DNA of 64,000 bases, from contig NC_046673.1 in the NCBI RefSeq assembly GCF_003369915.1, positions 7,052,001 to 7,116,000 on the forward strand, given 5' to 3'. Under the pieces are notes generated by a model. It saw only the letters and a list, made by a program, of their open reading frames with translations. It was not told the origin of the DNA and made no database searches. Positions 20,556-32,772 of the stretch are shown piece after piece (the stretch's first letter is position 1; each line of letters starts with the position of its first letter). This DNA comes from Drosophila miranda (lineage: Eukaryota > Arthropoda > Insecta > Diptera > Drosophilidae). The translations under genes were made by a program, and so were the position numbers.

Positions 20556-21758
20556 GGTAATGTTACTAGCTAACTAGAACCCTCAGCCTTGCCCAGAAAC
20601 TTTAATCCGATTGACGAATCATTTTCCCACAAGACTGGTTCATTTTAAAGCAGCTTCAGCTCTTGAATTTGAATTTTCAATGGTTGGGACCGTTTGCTAC
20701 CGATTCATACTCGATTCAAATAGAGCGAAAAAGAGAACCTTAACTGATTTAATGAGAGCGCAAAAAGAGCCAACAACCGTTTCGAAGAAAGCAATTCGAC
20801 CATCAATACTATCGATTGGATGCAAGTGGTGTGCGCCAAATAGAAATTGTTTGAAAGTGAATGAGCGAAAAGGATTTAGATCCAATCCATTGGAATAAAT
20901 GATTTGAGAGCGGTCACCGCAGGTAGAGTTCAGTATTCTAGGGATGGTTGTTAAATATGTATTGATATATCAATTTTTTGATATATATCGACTTATATGT
21001 CTGATATTTTTTGGCTGGGCGAACATATTAACATGAATATTTTTCTCAGATTTGGCCGAGTCGATACTATTTTTCTGTTGGCTCAGGACGTTAGATCAAA
21101 TATATCCGCGACTTTTGATTCTACTTATCGATGTACAGGAAGCTGCGAACATCGGTACTTTTGTGCGATAGTCTGATAAAATCCGGCGGTTACATGCCTT
21201 TATTTTGAAAATAACAAGCCGCCCATAAAATTTTATTTATTCAAATAGTAACCACTCAACTTAACCACTGTTCATCATCAGCGATCTTTTCTTTTTCCCT
21301 GAAGAACATGTGTTTGATTCCAACTACACAGAAAGCGACAAAAGTAACGAAACTCCTGGTGCTAAAAAATGAAGCTAGGAAGCCGCAAAGGTTACCTTTA
21401 TAAAGCCAGTGCTGCCAATGCGGGGACAGAAAATATATCGTTTTCGCCGGCTTTGTCAATCGGAATAGGCCAAACATTTGTTCAGATATTGTCAACAAAT
21501 CTGGCAATTAATAGTCAGTTCAGTGAGTGTTCTGTGTAAAAATTGTGAAGCTAGAAATAAGTTACAATAACACGCCTAAGTTCGCCTGTATTTTCAGTAG
21601 TAATTTCGAACTGCATCGTTCGCAGCCTCCCTGAAAAAAGCAAGTGAAAAGTGAACAAATAGCACAGTAATTCGAATTACTTTCTTCAATTAGTGCACAT
21701 ACGTACGTATTTATTGTCTGAAAATCAGAATCAGTGAGAATCCCAATGTTCTATCAGA
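20556..21758. other. Leader upstream of cap-binding-like gene (A2)
   Basis: Nearly identical to 12456-13658 and shares its ~37-bp deletion. No supported gene. Confidence 0.5.
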
Positions 21759-22160
21759 ATGAACGGTCATCATCGCAAGAGAAAGTGGCAAGCTGGGCGC
21801 GGTGAGGATCTCACCCCCGACGACCGTAGTGAGTTAATTGCCGAGTTGATGGCTAAACTAGACGGAGTCAATTTCGTCGCCGACTTTTTCCACATCTGTC
21901 GACTGAAACTGCTGATCACCGACTGCCTGCCCGACCACAAGGAGCAGCTGCTACGCATTCTCATAGGCTGTGTGACCCGGCCCCCCAGCCCGGCCACAGC
22001 TAGCTACGCCAAAATTGTGAGTCTCCTCTGCAACGACTTTGATCTCCTGATGGTCGACTGCATCCGCGCCCTGATGGTGGTCCACCAGAAGGCACTCATC
22101 GATGGCAAGTGGGAGAGGGCGCGCGGCCTGGAGAGCTTCTTCGCCGAGCTATGCAAGTGA
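21759..22160 (+). CDS. Cap-binding-protein-80-like MIF4G fragment (A2)
   Basis: 133 residues, one change from A1 (K to R in the WEKARG motif). Same TGA at the presumed lost splice donor. Confidence 0.6.
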   Translation: MNGHHRKRKWQAGRGEDLTPDDRSELIAELMAKLDGVNFVADFFHICRLKLLITDCLPDHKEQLLRILIGCVTRPPSPATASYAKIVSLLCNDFDLLMVDCIRALMVVHQKALIDGKWERARGLESFFAELCK

Positions 22161-22392
22161 CATAGCATAGAAGGGCCCTGGCTATGCAGTTTGATCACTG
22201 CACTGCCCCTGTTCGGACACGATACGTAATACATATCAAACTCTCGGTAAACAAAACATAGCATATTCAATAACACGACATTAACACACGAGCCTAACAC
22301 ACGAGCCAAATAAACGAAGAATCTAGGCAACGATATTGGTGCACTTTAAGGATTTGTTTTAGGTACTACTCGTATTATTATTTATTCAACAG

Positions 22393-22530
22393 AAATTCCC
22401 CACCATCCAGCCCCGCAACCCACTCGACAATCCGTTTGAAGAACTCAGCGTCGACCAGCTCGACGATCCGCACATTCCCATTTTGTCATCTTCGCTGCAG
22501 CTAACCAGGGGCTCCATGGCCCCCAGGTAG
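22393..22530 (+). pseudogene. Probable second exon of cap-binding-like gene (A2)
   Basis: Phase-0 frame from the acceptor to TAG at 22528-22530, reading ...LQLTRGSMAPR. The CAG|gtag at its end could alternatively be a splice donor. Confidence 0.4.
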
Positions 22531-22779
22531 ATGGGCACCTGGAATCACACCACACAAAGGATGTGTGGGGAAATTATCCACATGCACATGCCCCTCTGTA
22601 CTAACATCTTGGCTCACTCAAATTTCACAGTTTTATTTTGAAGAGTGAGAGGTTTTAGATTGGCTAACGACCCAACAAAATTTTGGATCAAGCTCAAACT
22701 GCCATTTGATTATGTTTATTAAACATACGAGTAAAATCTGCGTCCAACAAAGGGGGGAGGCGGGGGGTGTGCATTAAAG

Positions 22780-23925
22780 CTACTTGAAGAGCAGAGGCAA
22801 CCTGCAGTGAGGCTCCGTCTGACTGGGATTGTCCGAATAGAGCGACATGGTCCTAGCGGTGAGATCGAAAATGCCAACGGCAATGGTTTTGACCACCTCA
22901 TCACAGCTGCCATTCTCGCGCCACACGCAATACATTCCCCCAGAGACATCGCCCAGCATATGGCGCACATCCTGCTCGCTCGATGGCGGCTTGTAGGTGC
23001 CGAACGCCTGCATTCGCGATACGCTGGAGTCGACCATCAGAGCGTTGGCCTGATCCTGGCGTATGCGATCGAATCTAGGATCGAATCGAGAATTACTCAA
23101 GCTGCGCTAATGACTACTGGTAGATCTCTGGTACTCACTGATTCACATGGTAGTTATGATTGCCCAAGGGTATCTCCTTGATGTTCAAAAGCGACTCATT
23201 CTTACGGTCTGGCGAAGGCGCCATCTCCACATTATAGAACATCTGGCGGGGATCGCTGTGAAATCAAGGAACAAGAAAACTGCAGACTGTTGACCGTTGA
23301 CCAAAGTCCCTTTGATACTCACGCCAAGAAGGTAAAGTTAATGGAGCAGGCATCGGCTGCTCCCACACCTGCGTCCTTGAGCACCCTAAAAGCATCGTCC
23401 ACATTGCTGGTGGCCAGCAGGGCTCGTGTCAAGAAGTGTCTCGCTAAAAAGCATTAAAGCCAACCCTCATTAAAGGTCTCTTATCCCATCGAAAGGGAAA
23501 TGGGAAGTACACTCACGTGTCTTGCCACTGCGCAACAGCTCCGCACTGATCGTATTGATGCTGAAGACCAGGCCATGATAATTCTGATTCATGGTGTAGC
23601 CGGGCAAGTGTCCGGCATAGCACAGGGACATAAAGTGCTCCTCCTTGACATTGTATTTGCCCTGCGGCTTGTCGCTGATGATGTGCGCGTCAACAAAATA
23701 GTAATGATTGAGGGATTCCGTCAGGGCATCCTCGGTGTGACCCAACAGTCGCTATAAACGAGACGTTGCACTGTATTAAAGCAATCTTCTGGGGCTCCTC
23801 TAGGCTTTACCTACGCAATTCTTTTGGTTGACAATGATTGTGGAGCAGCCAGTCGGCTGGTTATTGTTGCGCGGCTGTAGCTTCAACGCCTGCGGCAGGA
23901 TGTCGTCAAGGTGCAGGAGAAAGAG
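22780..23925 (-). pseudogene. t: tan, five 3' exons (A2)
   Basis: Exons 23925-23815, 23751-23517, 23443-23323, 23255-23139, 23074-22780. All splice sites and the open frame are kept. It has Phe where A1 has Ile in the VGIFDLTART segment. N-terminal exons are missing. Confidence 0.9.
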
Positions 23926-26243
23926 CTGAAATATGATAAACGTTTTAAAAACAAAATTAAATATATATATTAAAATATAACCATGTACGTCTGCTAATCT
24001 CTTTATTTATAAGATATACAGCTGAAATTTTTCAAACAGCAGTACCGTTCTTTACTGGACTTTTCGATAAAATATACCGTCCGACCCTCAGAAATATACC
24101 AAAATATACCGTCTCATTTGAAAAATATACCGTAAATGTACTGACGAATTCATGTTCTATTTTACATATTCCTCGTTTTTAAAATTCCGTGGAATATTAC
24201 TAGCTATACAGCACATTTATCTATGCCCGAATCATTTTATCCGATTAATTAAACTATTCTCAACTTGACTGGTTTATTTTAAACACTTGCTTTTATTGAA
24301 TTTTGCGTAAAAAGAGGTTTTAGCGAAATAAGTCGAACAAAAAACAAGTAGCGAAATAGGTCAATCAAAACAAACGAAAAAGGAAATTGCTCAATTTTGA
24401 TATTCCATTGAATAATGCTGACTAGCTAAATCTCTCAGCAATGCCCACATAGTTTTATCCCATTGATGAATAAATTTTCTACAAGATTGGATAGTTTTTA
24501 ATCCTTGCTTTTATTGTATTTATTGTAAAAACAGGGTTAAACGAAAAAGTTCAACGAAAAAAAGAGTCGCAATGTTGCTGGTATTTGAAGACGTGATGCG
24601 TGTATAGCCTTTGTACACCCTATTTCGCTAATTTTGTATGAAGATCAAACGTAATTTATTTATTCTTTAGACATATTCAAGTACCTTATTAGTATCTTGC
24701 ATATATTTATGTCGATCCTGATACCTACTGAGCCTTGGAAGACAAACGTATTCACAATTCTATAACATTCATTTCCTCCAGGGTATGTGTGCATGGAATT
24801 AGCAACATGTTTGTGTATGGAATGGGACTCATTGTTGCTAAAGCGAAACTGCGGCGAATCGGGTATTGCCAAGCTATATAGATTTTCCCACTTAGCTTTA
24901 TCGCATAGATAAATACATTTTTTACAAGATTGCTCCTTTTAATTACCTTTATGTATTTTATTTTGACTAAAATACGGTTTTCAAGGAAATGTTGCCGCAA
25001 CAGTGTGTATGGAATGGGACTCATTGTTGCTAAAGCGAACTGCGGCGAACTCAAATTCGATTCAAAAAACGACCAATTCTTTGTTCCGTTGAATAAAACT
25101 ATCTATATAGAACATTTAGCCATGCCCACTCAATTTTGTACGATTGATGAATCCATTCTATACATGATTGGCGTATTCGAAATACTTGCATTTATTGGAT
25201 TTCTATATAGCATTGAAAATGAAATTAATAAATGACAAAAATACCATTTAGCACTAAAAAACACCACATGGGAGCGCGGCGAAAACCAGTATTTCTACAG
25301 TATGACCCTCAGAACAGAACCGAAATATATGGTCTCATTTGAAAAATATACCGAGTGGTGCGCGCCAAATCGAACTTTTTTGAATGTGAGCGACAAGGAT
25401 TTAAATGTTGTCAACCGGGCCTTTATCTATCCCCACATAATTTAATACGATTAATGAATCAATTTTCTACTTAACTGGCTTATTTTTAATACTTGCTTTT
25501 GTTGGATTTTGCGTAAAAAAAGGTTTTAGCGAGAATGGTCAAACAAATGAAACGTAATAAAAAGTAATAAAACGTAAGAGAAAAATCGTTCCCATTGCTC
25601 AATTTCTTTATTCCGTTGAATAATTCTGACTAACTAAAACCTTTAGCTCTACCAACATAATTTTAGGCCATTAATGAATAAATTTTCTACCTGATTGACT
25701 ACTTTTAAGTACTCCCTTTTATTGTATAGTGTTGAAAACAAGGTTTAAACAAAAAAAGGTCAACAAAAAACAATGGTAACGTGAGTATGGAATGTCACGT
25801 CAATCGGAGTTTGGGCATAGGTATACCCTATTTGGTTAATATATGAAGAAACTGTTTTAAAACGTAATTAGTTAAAAAACTATCTCAGATTGTTATGTTT
25901 TAGACATATTAATGCATATGATTAGGGTCTTGTAAATATATCTCGATCCCGATACCCATTCTTGGTTTCTGTAAGAAGACCAAAACCTTCAAAATATCGT
26001 TGAAATACCTTTTGAACAGAGACTGAATAGTTTTGGCCTATATTGGTGCATTAGATGACAAAAATTTTCTCAGTTCCATAAAATCCATTTCCCAGGGTAT
26101 GCAAAATGTTGCTCAATCCGCGCAATGTTGGGGAACAATGCTGCTTGATTTCACGGCACATGAGTCTGCCTCATACAAATTGAATGCTGCCAGCAACATA
26201 ACACGTAAGAAAACGTAAGTGGTTGCGTAATAATTTTTACGTA
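23926..26243. repeat. AT-rich region with degenerate ~192-bp repeats (A2)
   Basis: As in A1, but with ttgatattccattgaata retained near 24398 and a short deletion at ~24658. No gene seen. Confidence 0.75.
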
Positions 26244-26572
26244 GCTGGAGCTGGGGCTGGCATCGACATTGGCCTGCACGCCCATGGACATCTGCCCAGT
26301 GCCACGGAAATGGCCATCGGACACATTTACCAGGAGCTCATGGGCATGAATTTCAATCAGGCCAATATACAGCAGCAGCAGCAGCAGCAGCACCACCACC
26401 AGCAGCAGCAGCAGCACCACCACCAGCAGCAGCAGCAGCAGGCGGCTCTCCAGCAGCAGCAGCAGGCGGCTCTGAAGCAGCAGGCGGCTCTCCTCTCCTA
26501 CGGCCAAAAGGCCGTAACAGCAACTGGCATAGTCCCTGACCCACGCGACGTATGTTCTCAAAGCGGTGTTTC
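26244..26572 (+). pseudogene. Orphan Q/H-rich exon fragment (A2)
   Basis: Two HHH blocks and one fewer AALKQQ repeat than A1. One fewer A at the junction lets the frame run to 26768 through antisense upstream DNA; that 181-residue chimera is not a credible protein. Confidence 0.85.
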
Positions 26573-26864
26573 GGTTGCACAAAAAAAATTGATTTATGGG
26601 AAATTTATTTTATTTATGCGGAGTGGTCTACTAATACACGCTGAAGTTTCTCGGAATTACTGCCCGACACAGACGCCTACCACGACAGTGCTGCCCAGTC
26701 AGAGGTGTATGTGTGTATCAGTGGATGAACTATTGGCAGCACTGGTTAATCTTTTTGTGTATTGGTGAACGAAAAATGCCGGCATACACATGCCCACAGA
26801 AGTCTTAAAGTGAGACTTCTGCGGATCGAAGAAATATCAATCCAATCCATTGCATTTTGCGCAG

Positions 26865-27107
26865 AAGAAGCGATGTCTCACTTTGGGCGACTTTTTCTGT
26901 GCTGCCAATTATTTAAGGGAGATAGTTCTCTGCTCTGAGGCATCTATCATGGAACACGAGTGTGTAGAGGCCGGTGCCGCAAATATTTCGAATATTTCAT
27001 TGCACTTTGATGATTCTCCATCGCCATTTGCACTTGTTGGCTTCAAAAACCATAAGCGCCCTCAAATTCATCCACTAATTGCCTGGCAAGCCGCACATTT
27101 CGAATAA
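26865..27107 (+). CDS. Conserved short ORF (A2)
   Basis: Same protein as A0/A1. Confidence 0.4.
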   Translation, partial: KKRCLTLGDFFCAANYLREIVLCSEASIMEHECVEAGAANISNISLHFDDSPSPFALVGFKNHKRPQIHPLIAWQAAHFE

Positions 27108-27440
27108 AATATATAAAAATCTACCATTTACCATATTTACCTTCTTTTTTCTGTGGAAAAGATTAAGTTTTTGAAAAACAAAGCACTTTATTTTCACTGT
27201 AAAAATGGCAAATAGTATTTGCAACGAAAATTCCGCGGAGTTCAAGTAAAGCTGCTGAAGGTTGAAAAACTTCATTGTTACTATCGATACATCGATGTTT
27301 CTTCAACTATCGATGGAAGAAAGAGCGCCAACTGCTTGGGTTTGATTATTCGTACAATTTTGCTCATGATCCGACATCAAATACCTTAATTTCGATATTC
27401 CGTTTAGTATTTTTAAGCATTTTTAACATTTATTATAAAA

Positions 27441-27922
27441 TTAATTAACAGACGACTCGGAAATGGCGTAACAGAAGCCCGAGCCAGCTCCGGCCAACTT
27501 CACGCGCTGCATCTGGAAATTGATCGAAAATTGAATTTAAAGCCAATCCACTGGCAGAAGGGAGATTCTTACACATTCTCTGTACTGTTGTTGCCACAGT
27601 TTCCGTGCTCGTTCCAGCCCCAGGTGTAGATCTCGCCGGCTGTAGTCCGCAGCAGGCCGTGCTCTGCCCCATGTGCACGCGAGCAGGCGTCTGGCCGTCG
27701 GGCAGTCGGAAGCTCAGTGGCTGGGGCACCGCCTGCTGCTCGCTGATCGAGCCCGTGCCCAGCTGTCCGTAGCAGTTGCGGCCCCACATGAGGATCTCGT
27801 TGTTGCGGAGCAGCGCCGCATTGTGGGTCCAGCCGACGGCCAGCTGCCGCACGTCCTCCTCGAAGAGGAAGGCGTTGGACTGGTCTTTTGACCAGAAATG
27901 CTGCCCCACCAAACTCAAAGAG
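27441..27922 (-). pseudogene. RCC1-repeat gene, last two exons, frameshift (A2)
   Basis: It has GGA (no nonsense) after WGWNEH. A C-run near 27666-27669 is one base short, shifting the frame after RVHMG. This lesion is independent of the A0/A1 stop. Confidence 0.8.
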
Positions 27923-28592
27923 CTGTCAAAGTTGAATAAGTTAAAGTAAAAAAAAAACGTAAATACATTTTTTAAAATCTATATGAAGGCGCGGTGGACG
28001 TGCCTCAACTGTTAAAGTTGAATGAGTCGAATCCTCCAGAAATCAGGAAAAACAAACAAATTATGAATATGTACGCAGAAGAATAAACCGTTTGTTTCAT
28101 CCACGAGATTCGCAATGTACAACTTTCTAGCTTAAGGATTACACATGCATTTTCTCAATATAAAAACAAAGACCTCCTGATTATAGACGTCCGCCACGAC
28201 CGTATCTGCGACGGAGGCAACTCCTCCGCAGCACCTCCGCAACTTTTTGTGAAAATATGTTGAACGAAAAATCGGTAGAACATTTTTTTTTTTCATCGAA
28301 AAAACATGCCATTCGCAATTCATGTTTTTTTTTTCCCATGTAAATTTAATAAATTTTTAATTGAAAGACATCTGAAGAAGATTCAGTTTAGTCAATAGAA
28401 ACAGTGCCAGTATTAGGAAAAAAATATATACATACATATATGTATGAGAAAAAAGCTCTTGTCGGCCTTTTTATAGGAAAAGCAGCCTGCAGTCGGCGCT
28501 GCAGCTGCGCAGTAGCGATGGACGCGTCAAAATGGCGGAACGTGGACTTATCGATAGGTCCCTCATAAATATTTCTCGTTTTTGATATTTCG
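27923..28592. other. Non-coding spacer (A2)
   Basis: Matches 3142-3811; DRE near 28549. No gene seen. Confidence 0.7.
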
Positions 28593-29755
28593 GGTAATGT
28601 TACTAGCTAACTAGAACCCTCAGCCTTGCCCAGAAACTTTAATCCGATTGACGAATCATTTTCCCACAAGACTGGTTCATTTTAAAGCAGCTTCAGCTCT
28701 TGAATTTGAATTTTCAATGGTTGGGACCGGTTGCTACCGATTCATACTCGATTCAAATAGAGCGAAAAAGAGAACCTTAACTGATTTAATGAGAGCGCAA
28801 AAAGAGCCAACAACCGTTTCGAAGAAAGCAATTCGACCATCAATACTATCGATTGGATGCAAGTGGTGTGCGCCAAATAGAAATTGTTTGAAAGTGAATG
28901 AGCGAAAAGGATTTAGATCCAATCCATTGGAATAAATGATTTGAGAGCGGTCACCGCAGGTAGAGTTCAGTATTCTAGGGATGGTTGTTAAATATGTATT
29001 GATATATCAATTTTTTGATATATATCGACTTATATGTCTGATATTTTTTGGCTGGGCGAACATATTAACATGAATATTTTTCTCAGATTTGGCCGAGTCG
29101 ATACTATTTTTCTGTTGGCTCAGGACGTTAGATCAAATATATCCGCGACTTTTGATTCTACTTATCGATGTACAGGAAGCTGCGAACATCGGTACTTTTG
29201 TGCGATAGTCTGATAAAATCCGGCGGTTACATGCCTTTATTTTGAAAATAACAAGCCGCCCATAAAATTGTATTTATTCAAATAGTAACCACTCAACTTA
29301 ACCACTGTTCATCATCAGCGATCTTTTCTTTTTCCCTGAAGAACATGTGTTTGATTCCAACTACACAGAAAGCGACAAAAGTAACGAAACTCCTGGTGCT
29401 AAAAAATGAAGCTAGGAAGCCGCAAAGGTTACCTTTATAAAGCCAGTGCTGCCAATGCGGGGACAGAAAATATATCGTTTTCGCCGGCTTTGTCAATCGG
29501 AATAGGCCAAACATTTGTTCAGATATGGTCAACAAATCTGGCAATTAATAGTCAGTTCAGTGAGTGTTCTGTGTAAAAATTGTGAAGCTAGAAATAAGTT
29601 ACAATAAAACGCCTAAGTTCGCCTGTATTTTCAGTAGTAATTTCGAACTGTATGGTTCGCAGCCTCCCTGAAAAAAGCAACGCGTGCGTGGATTCTGCCG
29701 AAGACCAATCCAAAAAGAAGTGAAAAGTGAACAAATAGCACAGTAATTCGAATTA
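28593..29755. other. Leader upstream of cap-binding-like gene, left part (A3)
   Basis: Matches 12456-13570 but keeps the ~37-bp piece (acgcgtgcgtggattctgcc...) lost in A1/A2. It ends in the left 54-bp target duplication (29702-29755). No gene seen. Confidence 0.55.
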
Positions 29756-30472
29756 TTATTATTATTATTATTATATAAAGCTAATAAATAGTTAAAACTA
29801 GGTATTAACAGGGTATGGGGCTATAGCTGCTGAGGCCTTAAGCTCACTATAGTATTATTATACGTTTGAGGATGTATGTACTTATATACATATGTACAGG
29901 GTTGGTTCTATAGGTTATTATATGTTGTGGAGGAATTATTATCTAAAATATTAATTGTGTATATGTATATGTACAGGGATGATTGTTTATGAGGTTATAT
30001 GTAGTGAATGATTTTAGATTGGTCTAGATAGTTGAGGATTATTTTTGCGTTTTTGGTGTTAGGGTTGGAGATGTATTGCATGGGGTCGGTGTTATGGAAT
30101 ATTGAGGATCTTTGAAGAGAGAGGGCGGGGCATGTGTATAGTATGTGTCTTATGTCTATGGTTGGGTTGTGGCACAGTGGGCATGCGTTGGAGGATGTTT
30201 TATCCATGTAGTGGGCATTGGTGAATCTTGTGTGCCCTAGTCTCAATCTATTTAGGATGACTTGGTGTCTTCTGTTAAGGTTGTTTAGGTTTTTGGGGGG
30301 AGGATGAGTGGAAGATAGGTTGATAACTTGTTGGTACCAGGGGGAAGTCTTAGTGAGGAGGTCTGTTTGTTTAGTTATGAGGATTTTCTTAAGGTATAGT
30401 GAGATGTCGTTAGAATTATGATTGGGGGTATATATGAGGGGTAGTTTGGAGGTAGTTTGGAGATTGGATTGG
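29756..30472 (-). mobile_element. 5'-truncated LINE (I/jockey-like) with TAA-type tail
   Basis: A 717-bp insertion absent from other units. On the minus strand it ends in repeated TAA (seen as attattatt... at 29756-29775), typical of I-type elements. The coding remnant (30246-29995) has GHTRFTNAHYM and a C-P-L-C...H-I-L...C zinc-knuckle pattern found at the C-terminus of LINE ORF2 proteins. The 5' end is lost. It is flanked by a 54-bp direct repeat (29702-29755 and 30473-30526), the target-site duplication. Confidence 0.85.
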
Positions 30473-30605
30473 AGACCAATCCAAAAAGAAGTGAAAAGTG
30501 AACAAATAGCACAGTAATTCGAATTACTTTCTTCAATTAGTGCACATACGTACGTATTTATTGTCTGAAAATCAGAATCAGTGAGAATCCCAATGTTCTA
30601 TCAGA

Positions 30606-31007
30606 ATGAACGGTCATCATCGCAAGAGAAAGTGGCAAGCTGGGCGCGGTGAGGATCTCACCCCCGACGACCGTAGTGAGTTAATTGCCGAGTTGATGGC
30701 TAAACTAGACGGAGTCAATTTCGTCGCCGACTTTTTCCACATCCGTCGACTGAAACTGCTGATCACCGACTGCCTGCCCGACCACAAGGAGCAGCTGCTA
30801 CGCATTCTCATAGGCTGTGTGACCCGGCCCCCCAGCCCGGCCACAGCTAGATACGCCCAAATTGTGAGTCTCCTCTGCAACGACTTTGATCTCCTGATGG
30901 TCGACTGCATCCGCGCCCTGATGGTGGTCCACCAGAAGGCACTCATCGATGGCAAGTGGGAGAAGGCGCGCGGCCTGGAGAGCTTCTTCGCCGAGCTATG
31001 CAAGTGA
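30606..31007 (+). CDS. Cap-binding-protein-80-like MIF4G fragment (A3)
   Basis: 133 residues with three replacements relative to A1/A4: C to R in HICRLK, S to R and K to Q in the SYAKIV segment. It is the most diverged copy. Same terminal TGA. The LINE lies ~80-130 bp upstream and may disturb its promoter. Confidence 0.55.
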   Translation: MNGHHRKRKWQAGRGEDLTPDDRSELIAELMAKLDGVNFVADFFHIRRLKLLITDCLPDHKEQLLRILIGCVTRPPSPATARYAQIVSLLCNDFDLLMVDCIRALMVVHQKALIDGKWEKARGLESFFAELCK

Positions 31008-31239
31008 CATAGCATAGAAGGGCCCTGGCTATGCAGTTTGATCACTGCACTGCCCCTGTTCGGACACGATACGTAATACATATCAAACTCTCGGTAAACA
31101 AAACATAGCATATTCAATAACACGACATTAACACACGAGCCTAACACACGAGCCAAATAAACGAAGAATCTAGGCAACGATATTGGTGCACTTTAAGGAT
31201 TTGTTTTAGGTACTACTCGTATTATTATTTATTCAACAG

Positions 31240-31377
31240 AAATTCCCCACCATCCAGCCCCGCAACCCACTCGACAATCCGTTTGAAGAACTCAGCGTCG
31301 ACCAGCTCGACGATCCGCACATTCCCATTTTGTCATCTTCGCTGCAGCTAACCAGGGGCTCCATGGCCCCCAGGTAG
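31240..31377 (+). pseudogene. Probable second exon of cap-binding-like gene (A3)
   Basis: As in A2; TAG at 31375-31377. Confidence 0.4.
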
Positions 31378-31626
31378 ATGGGCACCTGGAATCACACCAC
31401 ACAAAGGATGTGTGGGGAAATTATCCACATGCACATGCCCCTCTGTACTAACATCTTGGCTCACTCAAATTTCACAGTTTTATTTTGAAGAGTGAGAGGT
31501 TTTAGATTGGCTAACGACCCAACAAAATTTTGGATCAAGCTCAAACTGCCATTTGATTATGTTTATTAAACATACGAGTAAAATCTGCGTCCAACAAAGG
31601 GGGGAGGCGGGGGGTGTGCATTAAAG

Positions 31627-32772
31627 CTACTTGAAGAGCAGAGGCAACCTGCAGTGAGGCTCCGTCTGACTGGGATTGTCCGAATAGAGCGACATGGTCC
31701 TAGCGGTGAGATCGAAAATGCCAACGGCAATGGTTTTGACCACCTCATCACAGCTGCCATTCTCGCGCCACACGCAATACATTCCCCCAGAGACATCGCC
31801 CAGCATATGGCGCACATCCTGCTCGCTCGATGGCGGCTTGTAGGTGCCGAACGCCTGCATTCGCGATACGCTGGAGTCGACCATCAGAGCGTTGGCCTGA
31901 TCCTGGCGTATGCGATCGAATCTAGGATCGAATCGAGAATTACTCAAGCTGCGCTAATGACTACTGGTAGATCTCTGGTACTCACTGATTCACATGGTAG
32001 TTATGATTGCCCAAGGGTATCTCCTTGATGTTCAAAAGCGACTCATTCTTACGGTCTGGCGAAGGCGCCATCTCCACATTATAGAACATCTGGCGGGGAT
32101 CGCTGTGAAATCAAGGAACAAGAAAACTGCAGACTGTTGACCGTTGACCAAAGTCCCTTTGATACTCACGCCAAGAAGGTAAAGTTAATGGAGCAGGCAT
32201 CGGCTGCTCCCATACCTGCGTCCTTGAGCACCCTAAAAGCATCGTCCACATTGCTGGTGGCCAGCAGGGCTCGTGTCAAGAAGTGTCTCGCTAAAAAGCA
32301 TTAAAGCCAACCCTCATTAAAGGTCTCTTATCCCATCGAAAGGGAAATGGGAAGTACACTCACGTGTCTTGCCACTGCGCAACAGCTCCGCACTGATCGT
32401 ATTGATGCTGAAGACCAGGCCATGATAATTCTGATTCATGGTGTAGCCGGGCAAGTGTCCGGCATAGCACAGGGACATAAAGTGCTCCTCCTTGACATTG
32501 TATTTGCCCTGCGGCTTGTCGCTGATGATGTGCGCGTCAACAAAATAGTAATGATTGAGGGATTCCGTCAGGGCATCCTCGGTGTGACCCAACAGTCGCT
32601 ATAAACGAGACGTTGCACTGTATTAAAGCAATCTTCTGGGGCTCCTCTAGGCTTTACCTACGCAATTCTTTTGGTTGACAATGATTGTGGAGCAGCCAGT
32701 CGGCTGGTTATTGTTGCGCGGCTGTAGCTTCAACGCCTGCGGCAGGATGTCGTCAAGGTGCAGGAGAAAGAG
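31627..32772 (-). pseudogene. t: tan, five 3' exons (A3)
   Basis: Exons 32772-32662, 32598-32364, 32290-32170, 32102-31986, 31921-31627. Splice sites and frame intact; N-terminal exons absent. Confidence 0.9.

Larger units (their letters stand above)
20556..28592. repeat. Array A unit A2
   Basis: An 8037-bp unit in the same order as A1. The difference from A1 reflects a shorter Q/H tract and small deletions near 24658, 26706 and 27669. Confidence 0.95.

Noticed and set aside
26223-26768. 181-186-aa chimeric ORFs across the exon-3 junction (A2, A3)
   Set aside because: Joins a broken exon to antisense promoter DNA; A0/A1 have another frame there because of one extra A.
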